A DNA stretch of 64,000 bases, taken from positions 62,001 to 126,000 of the forward strand of contig NZ_JAHKPI010000016.1 of the NCBI RefSeq assembly GCF_018860425.1, written 5' to 3'. Position 1 is the stretch's first letter, and each line of letters opens with the position of its first letter. Source of the stretch: Marinobacter sp. F3R08 (GTDB lineage Bacteria > Pseudomonadota > Gammaproteobacteria > Pseudomonadales > Oleiphilaceae). The translations under genes and the position numbers were made by a program. This document shows, in pieces, positions 1 to 7,985 of the stretch. Below the pieces are notes generated by a model. The model had not been told where the DNA came from, did no database searches, and worked only from the letters and a program-made list of their open reading frames with translations.

Positions 1-1
1 C

Positions 2-1768
2 TATGGCAACACCCGCATGCGGGCACTGGCTGCCGATGCCGATCGTGATGTAAAGGTGAACCCTTTCTCCGAATACCTGGTGCGCAATACCCTCAGTCGT
101 TACACAGCAGACGAGTTCCAGACCATCATGGATTGCGTCGCCGATAACAATGGCGAGTTATGCCTGAACAAGTATGTGTGGTCGACGTTGGCCGATCAGG
201 TGCACGACTTTGAAATCGACATCCCCTCCAATGTGGGCCTGAGCGGAGCTCTGGATGTACTGGAGAGTCGAGCTGATTTTTCCCGATACGTAAGCGCCAT
301 GGCCGGCTATGCCGTGCTGGATGAAACATCCTCCGGCAAGATCAGCGCCAGTTCCGCAGACTACAACACGGTCTTCCTCGGCATTGAGTTAGGCCAGACA
401 TTTCTGGAATCCACCCTGAGCGGATCCGGACAATGGGGTGTGCGCACCGCACAGGAAGAGCAGCTGACAGATGAGAATGGCACCGGTTATGTGTACCCGG
501 CGCTAACCTTGACCAGTTTCGATGCGTTTGATATCCGGGTCACCTCCCTGGCTAATGATATCCCCTACGATCGCGAAGTCCTGATTCATCAAGCCGGCAA
601 TGAGTTCTTTGTTCGTGGTTCAGACCAATGGGAGCGGAACACTCACTCTTCATCACCGGGTGCCGCCACTCTGCTGGAAGACACACGCTTGCTGGCGGGG
701 AGAGCCCTGTTCCAAAGCATTACCGGCCGTGACAGTTCACGAATCATTGGCTGGACCCGCAACCCCTACTATCTGGATGCCCTTACCAGCGCGCCTCTGG
801 ATGAAACCACAGGGCCGGACAGAGTGATCAGTAGCTACTTCAGTGCCGGAAAAGCAATCGAACTGGAGGCTGAAGGCGACCAGTTGCAGCGACTGACGAC
901 ACTGGAAGATCAGTACCTGTCCGTTCTGGAGGTAAATCTTCTCCGCAAGGAGGGCTTCGAATCCACTACTCTGAATGGTCGAAACTACAACACAGTGTAC
1001 CTCGCAACCCGTTTCAGCGAGCAAACAACGCCCCTGACGGTTGAGACGGGCCTGGGACAGTGGCAAATTGATGGGGGCACGATTAGTCAATCCCAGACAT
1101 ACACCGCGGTGCAGCGCAACAACTCAGGCACTGTGACTACGCCCGCTACCGGCACCAGAACTGAATCCTGGACTCTGAGCAACCGGACGTCCCGACTCAG
1201 CAAAGGTGACCTGGATATTGGCCGCCTGAACCTCGACATCACCACCGCTTCCAGTGATTTGGCGCAACCGGATATCGGCATAGGTGCAAGCACGCCTGAC
1301 GGTACCCTGATGGCATTCAATCTGGAAGACAGTCCGCTAGGTGACGGCATATTGATTGCCTCGGAGCAAACCGCCAACAGCGCACCAGTCACCGGCCAGT
1401 TTCGGTTTCAGGGCGTAGCACTCGCCCTGACAGCAGACACTAACCGCCTCCGGCATTTTGACAATGCACTGCTGACCATTGATTCCTCCAGCGCCGCAAC
1501 GCTGTCGTCCGTCGCCCTGACCAGCACCCACTTTGTGGACAAAGGCACGGTAACAACGCCAACTCTGGAAAGCCCTCCAGACACTTCCCTGACGTATCGC
1601 CAGCTCGGTGCCGGTCAGGTGCAATTCACGGCAGGAAACCTCACTCTTGAGGGCTTTTACACCGCCAGCCAGGACCAATTCTTCCTGCGCTTGCGGTCAA
1701 CGCAAGGGAATGAGGAGCAGATCGGTCTGGTCATTGCCACCCGCACGCCCTCATCACTCCAGCCATAG
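2..1768 (+). CDS. 5'-truncated hypothetical protein with an internal duplication
   Basis: The frame is already open at the left edge (first full codon at base 2), and the Met at base 17 has no ribosome binding site, so the gene begins outside the window; 588 residues are visible. I do not recognise a family. The protein is rich in Ser, Thr and Gly with alternating hydrophobic stretches and no membrane segment in the visible part, which would suit an exported beta-rich protein (inference). Two cysteines lie nine residues apart near residues 45 and 54 and could form a disulfide. Two segments resemble each other: YNTVFLGIELG followed by GSGQW from about residue 121, and YNTVYLATRFS followed by GLGQW from about residue 329. 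It is followed by the Bax-like gene on the same strand after a 76-bp gap that holds a promoter-like TATAAT. Confidence 0.75.
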   Translation, partial: YGNTRMRALAADADRDVKVNPFSEYLVRNTLSRYTADEFQTIMDCVADNNGELCLNKYVWSTLADQVHDFEIDIPSNVGLSGALDVLESRADFSRYVSAMAGYAVLDETSSGKISASSADYNTVFLGIELGQTFLESTLSGSGQWGVRTAQEEQLTDENGTGYVYPALTLTSFDAFDIRVTSLANDIPYDREVLIHQAGNEFFVRGSDQWERNTHSSSPGAATLLEDTRLLAGRALFQSITGRDSSRIIGWTRNPYYLDALTSAPLDETTGPDRVISSYFSAGKAIELEAEGDQLQRLTTLEDQYLSVLEVNLLRKEGFESTTLNGRNYNTVYLATRFSEQTTPLTVETGLGQWQIDGGTISQSQTYTAVQRNNSGTVTTPATGTRTESWTLSNRTSRLSKGDLDIGRLNLDITTASSDLAQPDIGIGASTPDGTLMAFNLEDSPLGDGILIASEQTANSAPVTGQFRFQGVALALTADTNRLRHFDNALLTIDSSSAATLSSVALTSTHFVDKGTVTTPTLESPPDTSLTYRQLGAGQVQFTAGNLTLEGFYTASQDQFFLRLRSTQGNEEQIGLVIATRTPSSLQP

Positions 1769-1807
1769 GTTAAAAGCCCAACGGGCAGACGCTCTCGTAT
1801 AACCTGT

Positions 1808-1813
1808 TATAAT
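1808..1813 (+). promoter_or_regulatory. Candidate -10 box (TATAAT)
   Basis: A perfect TATAAT lies 32 bp before the ATG of the glucosaminidase gene. The expected -35 position (about 1785-1790) reads GCAGAC, a poor match to TTGACA, so the call rests on the -10 box alone. Confidence 0.35.
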
Positions 1814-1844
1814 TCCAGCTATATCTATTTTGGCGAGAGGTTCT

Positions 1845-2780
1845 ATGTCTGCGGGTAAACGGGCCGTCATGTTGATGGTTCCCTTGATTGCGTTTGCTAT
1901 CGGGGGCGGCTTTTATACGCCACAAGCAAGCGTTGACCAACGCAGTTCCGGGAATTCAGATACCGGGACCGCTCTCGCGTCCCTGCCTCCGTTACCCAGC
2001 TGGGCCAATGACGCGCTCCCGGATTTTTCACGGTTCCAGGACACCACGGAGAAAAAAGCCGCCTTTTTTTCGTTTCTCTATCCCCGAATCGTTCTGGCCA
2101 ACTCGCGGATCCTGATTGAACGCGACTACCTGAAGGGTCTGGCAGATAAGGATACCCTGACCAGCCAGGAACATAGCTGGCTGACCTGGCAGTCCGAGCG
2201 GTTGAGAGTAGATGCCGAGCCCGGCAGCGATCAGCAGTTCGCTCTCTTGAGCAAACGCCTGGACGTAGTTCCACCATCTCTTATCCTGGCCCAGGCTGCC
2301 AACGAATCGGCCTGGGGCACGTCCCGGTTCGCGACTGAGGGCAACAATCTGTTTGGTCAATGGTGCTTTTCCGCGGGTTGCGGCCTTGTTCCTCAAAGTC
2401 GTAAAGATGGAGCCAGCCACGAGGTGGAGACATTTTCCTCGCCGTACCTTTCGGTCGAGGCCTACATCGAGAACCTGAACCGGCATCCAACCTACCAGCT
2501 ATTGCGCGACATCCGGCTGCAGGATCGACGTAACAATACGCCATTATCCGGGCTGGAACTGGCTCAGGGACTGCTTGGCTATTCCGAGCGCGGCGAAGAC
2601 TACATAAAAGAGATTCGGGCAATGATTCACTACAATAACCTGGAATTCTACGATGATGATTTCAGCAACGTGGTTCGCAACCTCAAACCGGGTAGCCTTG
2701 AGCAACTAGCCTCCACGGAAACGGAAACCGGTTTATTGCCCCGCCAATCATCACTGAACACCAACCCGGCTGAAGGTTAG
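1845..2780 (+). CDS. Glucosaminidase-domain protein, Bax-like
   Basis: Predicted cell-wall hydrolase of the mannosyl-glycoprotein endo-beta-N-acetylglucosaminidase type (E. coli Bax/FlgJ-C-terminus-like), acting on peptidoglycan glycan strands. The ATG at 1845 is chosen over an in-frame TTG at 1830 because GAGAGG sits five bases before it; this gives 311 residues. Residues about 6-22 form an N-terminal hydrophobic segment, either a signal peptide or an anchor. The domain core contains ILAQAANESAWGTSRF and GNNLFGQWCF, with the Glu of ANESAWG in the expected catalytic place, then a paired cysteine in CFSAGC and a later YIENLNRHPTY segment typical of the family. The last 40 residues are low-complexity. 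The next gene starts 12 bp downstream and may be co-transcribed. Confidence 0.85.
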   Translation: MSAGKRAVMLMVPLIAFAIGGGFYTPQASVDQRSSGNSDTGTALASLPPLPSWANDALPDFSRFQDTTEKKAAFFSFLYPRIVLANSRILIERDYLKGLADKDTLTSQEHSWLTWQSERLRVDAEPGSDQQFALLSKRLDVVPPSLILAQAANESAWGTSRFATEGNNLFGQWCFSAGCGLVPQSRKDGASHEVETFSSPYLSVEAYIENLNRHPTYQLLRDIRLQDRRNNTPLSGLELAQGLLGYSERGEDYIKEIRAMIHYNNLEFYDDDFSNVVRNLKPGSLEQLASTETETGLLPRQSSLNTNPAEG

Positions 2781-2792
2781 AGACCCCACCCC

Positions 2793-3707
2793 ATGCTCAA
2801 TTTTCTCCCCGCGCCGTTAAAGGGGACTTTAGCGGCCCTGCTCATCTTGTGTAACACGCTGGTGCTGTTCCCGGCTCTTCTGGTATTCGCCCTGCTGAAA
2901 CTTGTGTTGCCGATTACCGCAATCCGCAAAGGCTGCACAGTAGTCCTGAATACCATCGCCTGGATCTGGATCGGCTTCAACAATGTACTCATGAAGCTTC
3001 TGCACCGGGTCACATGGGATGTTCGTGGCGTTGAAAATCTCAGTCGTACAAACTGGTATTTTGTAACCTGCAACCACCAGAGCTGGGCCGACATACCCGC
3101 TATTCAATATGTACTCAACAGCCGTATTCCCTTGCTGAAGTTCTTCCTGAAGAAGCAACTGATCTGGGTGCCATTTCTCGGCGTCGCCTGGTGGGCGCTG
3201 GACTTCCCCTTTATGCACCGCCATACCAAAGAGCAGATTGCCAAACGCCCCGATCTGAAAGGCAAAGATGTCGCAGCCACCCAGGCGGCCTGCGAAAAAT
3301 TCCGCTACACGCCGGTGACCATCTTTAATTTCATGGAAGGCACTCGGTTTACACCGGAAAAGCACAAGCGCCAGAATTCACCTTACCGGCACCTTCTGAA
3401 ACCCAGGGCCGGCGGCACGGCGTTCGTACTGGGCGCAATGGGAGAGATGGTTCACACCATGCTGGACGTCACCATTGTATACCCGGAAGGTCGTGCAGGT
3501 TTCTGGGATTACCTGTGCGGGCGAATACACAGGATTATTATTGACGTACGTGTACGCGAAATTCCAGATGAGTTTCTGGGAATGGATTACGAAAATAACC
3601 GGGAAATCCGGATCGCGTTTCAACGCTGGGTGAGCCAGATCTGGGCAGAGAAAGATGCCCGGATTGATGAGCTTAAAGCAGCCCAAGCTCCCGGGCCCGG
3701 ACAATAG
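2793..3707 (+). CDS. Acyltransferase, YihG / 1-acylglycerol-3-phosphate acyltransferase family
   Basis: Predicted membrane-bound acyltransferase that moves a fatty acyl group to a lysophospholipid or related acceptor. The PlsC signature is present: NHQSWAD (the His-x4-Asp catalytic motif, around residue 93) and FMEGTRFT (the EGTR acceptor-binding motif, around residue 178). An N-terminal hydrophobic region (about residues 8-45) should anchor it in the inner membrane. Length (304 aa) matches E. coli YihG rather than the shorter PlsC. It follows the glucosaminidase gene by 12 bp. Its last 35 bases overlap the 3' end of the convergent LuxR-type gene. Exact acceptor unknown. Confidence 0.85.
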   Translation: MLNFLPAPLKGTLAALLILCNTLVLFPALLVFALLKLVLPITAIRKGCTVVLNTIAWIWIGFNNVLMKLLHRVTWDVRGVENLSRTNWYFVTCNHQSWADIPAIQYVLNSRIPLLKFFLKKQLIWVPFLGVAWWALDFPFMHRHTKEQIAKRPDLKGKDVAATQAACEKFRYTPVTIFNFMEGTRFTPEKHKRQNSPYRHLLKPRAGGTAFVLGAMGEMVHTMLDVTIVYPEGRAGFWDYLCGRIHRIIIDVRVREIPDEFLGMDYENNREIRIAFQRWVSQIWAEKDARIDELKAAQAPGPGQ

Positions 3708-6378
3708 CCTGGGTTCTGGATTTCACTTCCAGCTTGGCGTTGATACGACGAGCATGAGTTTTCACCGTGTGCAGGGAAATATGTAGTTTGTCAGCAATTT
3801 CCTGATTTGAGAGCCCTCGGGCAATCAGTTCAAGCACGCCCTGCTCTCGCTCACTGATCGGTTCGGCGAGGGCATCCGCACCGGCCGCACCCGCCACCGG
3901 CAGCTCGAACAAGTCACCCAGTGCGTCCTTGAATGCACTCGCTGGCAGCTGACCAAAGCCCTTTGCCATCAAATCCTGCAGCTCACCCCGCAGTTCCCGG
4001 AAGGGACTGATGAAGTGCTCTTCAGCCGCCTGATTAACGACTGCAGACAGAATTTTAAGAGCAACAACTGCGCCCTTCTCATCCAGAACAATGACAGCCT
4101 CCAGCAGGCGCATATGCAACTCCACGCCCCACGGGATCACGCCTTCATAGCGCTCACGTATGCCTTGCAGAGTTTCCTTTGCCCGAATGACATCGCCGCG
4201 CGCGAGATCAACCCGAACCTGAAGACAATCCAACAGACCCGGCATCATCGGGAACAGCTCCGGCACGCAACCGGCCTCCCGGTAGGGAGCCAGTTTCCGA
4301 ACGGCCTGATCTGCGCTGTCGATCTGATTCTGAGATAGCCAGCAATTGGCTTTGAGAGCCTCCAGAACCGGCACAAACAGGGACTCATCGACTTGCCATG
4401 AATGCATGGTACGCTCGGCCCGCCCAATCCAGACAAACGCATCCTCAAGTCGCCCTTGAGATCGACACATCAATACGCGGATCGTCATCGCAAGCAGCAG
4501 CCCCAGATCACGGGTCTGTTCGGCATGGCGTCCGCAGATAACGAGGAGACGATCTGCCTCAGCCTCACGGCCCTGATGCCAGAGTACCAGCACCAGATTC
4601 AGCTGTAGGCGGGTCTCACCAATCCGGGCAGGGCGTGCCAGCTCCTGCATGGCCGTATCGAGACCGGTCCGCAACAATTGCTCAGCGTGCTTGAGGGCGC
4701 CTTTACCCAGTTCGATTCGGGCATGGGCGTATACAGCCAGGGCTTCACAGCCGGAATCATCGGCTTCCCGGGCAAGTCTCGACGCCGCCCGATTGGCTTC
4801 ACGTGCCTCCTGGAAACGTCCCGCGGCGCACAGGGCACTGGACCGAACCATTTGGGTCACCAGCTGCCCCTGGGAACTAAGTTCGCCTTCGGTCAGGGCC
4901 CGCTCGGCCATTTCCAGGGCCGAGCCCACGCTGCCCTCGCCTCTGAGGATAAACGCTTTCAGTGCACAGATGCGCGCCGCCTGTTCCTGCTGCTCGGCCT
5001 CACTCAGGCCGTCAATAAGCGCCCTGGCCTGGCGGAACTGGCCCCCGATAGCATGGACCCAGCTATAAACAATCCGCAAACGCACGCTCCGTTCCAGAAG
5101 CTGGGGCGGCAAGCTCTTGCGAAGCCGCAACAGTGACGCCGTATCCTGTCCCAGCAGCAAGGCTTCTGAGCCCTCAGAAGCTATACGAATAACCTCCTCG
5201 GCATCGCCCGCCAACAACGCGTACTTGAGGGCCTCAGGGAACTGGTCGCGCACACCGAACCATCGACTGGCCCGGGACATTCGCTCGGTATATCCTGCCA
5301 TGACGGGGGACTTCAGCCACTCCTGCAAGAGCGGGTTAAGGCGATACCAACGTCCGCGGCCGGGCATGGACCTCAACGGCAAGCCCCGCTCGACGGCCTG
5401 GGAAGGAACAAACCCGGCATCCGGCAAGAGCGGCTCCAGCGCCAGGAACAATTCGTCGGAACACAACTCAAGCTCGGCAATACCACGCATACAACGCATC
5501 TGCCCCGGCGTGAGGCTGCCAAGGACCGATTCCTTGAGAAACCGCTCAACACTTGGCGCTTCCTGAATCGGCTTTCTTTCAATATTCTGGCACACCTCCC
5601 GGCGATACAGCGCCAGGGGCGTCGCCCAGCCTTCGGTTATGTCGTAGAGACTATCCACAGCGACACTGGTCAATCCACCATTTGCCGTCGCCGAACGGAA
5701 AAACTGGAAGGTTTCTGAACGAGAAAATTCGAGTGCTTCAGGCCCGATGCGGGTAAACCGATTCTCCAGTTCAAGACTGTGAGTCTCAAAGGGCAATGCG
5801 GTGCGCGAAATCAGAACAATGGAGGATTCGGCCGGTAAATCAGCAATCAGTTGCTGAAGCAGATCCACAACCGCGGGGTTGCTGAGATTATGCAGGTTGT
5901 CCAGCACCAGAATCCTGGGCTGAACGGTAGTTTTACGAGCCCATCCAGCCTGCATCATCGACAGGGTGTCTGAGAAGGTCGCGCCACTTTGCAGCCCCTG
6001 ATCCGGGATGCTTGGCACATCCAGAGTAATCGCCAGCAGAGTCAGGAAACGGGACGGCGCATTATCCTGGGAATTCAATGAAACCCAGCGAATCTGATCG
6101 GCTGGTATCGGTGAACTACCCAGCGCACTGATTACGGCCTGGGATTTCCCGTAGCCACAGGGCGCTTCCAAAAAAAGAACGCCTCTGGACGTCAGTGCCT
6201 CGGAGAGTTTGCTATCAAGCCCGGGCCGGGCCAGCAGTTCGGACGGAACCGCGGGAAGCTGTAACCTTTGCCGGAGCAGGTCTCTGATCAGCTCACCCCG
6301 TTGAAGACCACTGTTCGCTGACTGGTATTCGTCGTTGGCTGCACAGCCGTCATTGAATGGTTTCACGCACTGCCCCAT
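3673..6378 (-). CDS. Large ATP-dependent LuxR-family regulator (MalT/AlkS type)
   Basis: A 901-residue LAL-type transcription activator. Walker A is EAPCGYGKSQ (about residues 71-80) and a Walker B-like ILVLDNLHNL follows (about 150). A long helical TPR-like middle should act as sensor and oligomerisation region. The last 65 residues are a LuxR helix-turn-helix (SEREQGVLELIARGLSNQEI, then KLHISLHTVKTH). Known members (MalT, AlkS) need ATP and an inducer to bind DNA; AlkS controls alkane use. It lies downstream of the DUF1302/DUF1329 pair on the same strand but is separated by a strong terminator, so it is probably transcribed separately. Control of that pair is an attractive inference only. 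Its 3' end overlaps the convergent acyltransferase gene by 35 bp. No alternative Met is available near the N-terminus. Confidence 0.88.
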   Translation of the reverse strand: MGQCVKPFNDGCAANDEYQSANSGLQRGELIRDLLRQRLQLPAVPSELLARPGLDSKLSEALTSRGVLFLEAPCGYGKSQAVISALGSSPIPADQIRWVSLNSQDNAPSRFLTLLAITLDVPSIPDQGLQSGATFSDTLSMMQAGWARKTTVQPRILVLDNLHNLSNPAVVDLLQQLIADLPAESSIVLISRTALPFETHSLELENRFTRIGPEALEFSRSETFQFFRSATANGGLTSVAVDSLYDITEGWATPLALYRREVCQNIERKPIQEAPSVERFLKESVLGSLTPGQMRCMRGIAELELCSDELFLALEPLLPDAGFVPSQAVERGLPLRSMPGRGRWYRLNPLLQEWLKSPVMAGYTERMSRASRWFGVRDQFPEALKYALLAGDAEEVIRIASEGSEALLLGQDTASLLRLRKSLPPQLLERSVRLRIVYSWVHAIGGQFRQARALIDGLSEAEQQEQAARICALKAFILRGEGSVGSALEMAERALTEGELSSQGQLVTQMVRSSALCAAGRFQEAREANRAASRLAREADDSGCEALAVYAHARIELGKGALKHAEQLLRTGLDTAMQELARPARIGETRLQLNLVLVLWHQGREAEADRLLVICGRHAEQTRDLGLLLAMTIRVLMCRSQGRLEDAFVWIGRAERTMHSWQVDESLFVPVLEALKANCWLSQNQIDSADQAVRKLAPYREAGCVPELFPMMPGLLDCLQVRVDLARGDVIRAKETLQGIRERYEGVIPWGVELHMRLLEAVIVLDEKGAVVALKILSAVVNQAAEEHFISPFRELRGELQDLMAKGFGQLPASAFKDALGDLFELPVAGAAGADALAEPISEREQGVLELIARGLSNQEIADKLHISLHTVKTHARRINAKLEVKSRTQAIVRARELGLL

Positions 6379-6421
6379 TTAACTCCGGCCTGAACTGCCT
6401 TCCATTGCCGGACAAGTGGAT

Positions 6422-6437
6422 CTTACACTAACGTAAG
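6422..6437. promoter_or_regulatory. Short dyad upstream of the LuxR-type regulator gene
   Basis: CTTAC (6422-6426) and GTAAG (6433-6437) form a 5-bp inverted repeat 44 bp upstream of the regulator's ATG. It could be an operator for the regulator itself, but arms this short are common by chance. Confidence 0.2.
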
Positions 6438-6539
6438 CACGGCGACCGACATCGGGTACGCCTTTAGTATGAGATGTAGGTTAAACCAATTGAGGGGTGG
6501 GCTGCAAAATTTTGACGTGAAAGGACTTTCTCGTGTGTT

Positions 6540-6570
6540 AAAAAAACGGCGGGCCTGAGCCCGCCGTTTT
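6540..6570 (-). terminator. Rho-independent terminator after the DUF1329 gene
   Basis: A 12-bp perfect stem (6543-6554 with 6559-6570, GC-rich core GGCGGGC) closed by a 4-base loop. On the minus strand it is followed by seven T (A-run at 6540-6546). It lies 20 bp after the DUF1329 stop codon and separates that gene from the downstream regulator gene. Confidence 0.87.
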
Positions 6571-6589
6571 CCCTGTCTGGCAATAGCGC

Positions 6590-7951
6590 TTACCGGGTAC
6601 CGGCTCGGCGCAGTGCAGCAGGCGTATAATCCCTTGAGCGACGCTCTACGCCAAACTCATACGGATTTTCTTCTTCATTGGTCAGGCCAAGTGCAAGGTA
6701 ACGGCCCGAGAGCAGATCGTACAGGGTCTCGATAGCATACCAGGGCACGTCCTGATCGTAGAACTGCATATTGTGGGCTTCCGCCACGCGCCAGAGCTCA
6801 CCACGGCCATCATAATGATCAATGATAGACGCCTGCCAGGAGTCTTCATCGATGTAGAAATCACGCTGTCCGTAGATGTGACGCGCGCCGTCCTTCAGAG
6901 TTGCCCGGACGTGCCATACGCGATGCAGCTCGTAACGAGTGTAATCCTGGTTGATATGTCCAGCCTTGACGATCTGATCGTAGCTCAGGCTCCGGTCCAC
7001 CAGCTTGTAGGAGTTGTACGGAATATACATTTCCTTCTTGCCGACCAGCTCCCAGTCGTAGCGATCCGGAGCGCCGTTGAACATATCGAAGTTATCGGAT
7101 GTACGCATGCCGTCAGACGCGGTACCCGGTCCGTCATAGGCCACCTGGGGCGCCCGACGAACACGACGCTGACCCGCGTTGTATACCCACGCACGGCGCG
7201 GTTCGGCAACCTGATCGATGGTTTCGTGCACCAACAGTACGTTACCTGCCAAACGGGCCGGAGCGGTTATCGCCTGCTTGAAATAGAAAAGAACGTTCGC
7301 GTCATCCTCCGGGCTATAGTCGTCGAGGTAGGTTCGCCACGTGAGCTCATCCTGGAATTTCACCACGGAAAAGGCGCCGCCTTCGGTCGGCGTTACCTGA
7401 CCAACCGTGCGCTGGACTGAACCTCCGCGATAGCGGGTGATGTGGTTCCAGATCGCTTCCAGACCATTCTGGGGAATCGGGAACGGAGTGGCAGATTGAT
7501 AGTTGCCCAGACCGTTACCGTCCTTGATAAGGTCAACCGCGCTTGCGTTCTCAACCGTTTTCGCCATGACCTCATCAGGGTATGCAGCGGTACGATGGGT
7601 TTCGTACACCGGCATAAAGTAGTCGTCATAACGCTCAATCATCGCAACCTGACCCGGAGACAGCTTGTCTTTGTACTGATCGACGTTGCTCTGATCAATG
7701 GTGAATTTCGGTTGCTCATCCGGGAATGGATTCACATAAATCCCGTCACCCTTATAACCCGCTGGCGGAGTGGTCAAGCCTCCGTTCCAGGCTGGAATCT
7801 CACCACCGTTGCCCGCTTTTTCGGCACCCATCGGTGTCAGCGAATCACCCAGCTTGGCCGCTTCTTCAGCAGAAACCGCACCCCAGGCCTGGCCGGCAAT
7901 CATGCTCGCTGCCAGAACGCCTGTGGCCAGTAGTTTCTTGTTCAGTTTCAT
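6590..7951 (-). CDS. DUF1329 family exported protein
   Basis: A 453-residue protein of the DUF1329 family (related to outer-membrane lipoprotein-sorting folds), exported to the periplasm or outer membrane. The start at 7951 is chosen over the longer frame because GAGGAA precedes it and the product then opens with a clean Sec signal (MKLNKKLLATGVLAAS, ending AWG-A near residue 24). Family hallmarks seen are the EIPAWNGGL segment near the mature N-terminus, repeated Trp/Tyr-rich strands, and YGQRDFYIDEDSW in the C-terminal half. It starts 34 bp after the DUF1302 gene, the usual partner order, so the two form one transcription unit ended by the terminator at 6540. The molecular role is not established; in other bacteria such pairs occur near genes for lipid, steroid or hydrocarbon use (general knowledge, not shown here). 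Confidence 0.85.
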   Translation of the reverse strand: MKLNKKLLATGVLAASMIAGQAWGAVSAEEAAKLGDSLTPMGAEKAGNGGEIPAWNGGLTTPPAGYKGDGIYVNPFPDEQPKFTIDQSNVDQYKDKLSPGQVAMIERYDDYFMPVYETHRTAAYPDEVMAKTVENASAVDLIKDGNGLGNYQSATPFPIPQNGLEAIWNHITRYRGGSVQRTVGQVTPTEGGAFSVVKFQDELTWRTYLDDYSPEDDANVLFYFKQAITAPARLAGNVLLVHETIDQVAEPRRAWVYNAGQRRVRRAPQVAYDGPGTASDGMRTSDNFDMFNGAPDRYDWELVGKKEMYIPYNSYKLVDRSLSYDQIVKAGHINQDYTRYELHRVWHVRATLKDGARHIYGQRDFYIDEDSWQASIIDHYDGRGELWRVAEAHNMQFYDQDVPWYAIETLYDLLSGRYLALGLTNEEENPYEFGVERRSRDYTPAALRRAGTR

Positions 7952-7985
7952 GTAAATTTCCTCGTTCAACGAATTCTTTCCGGGT

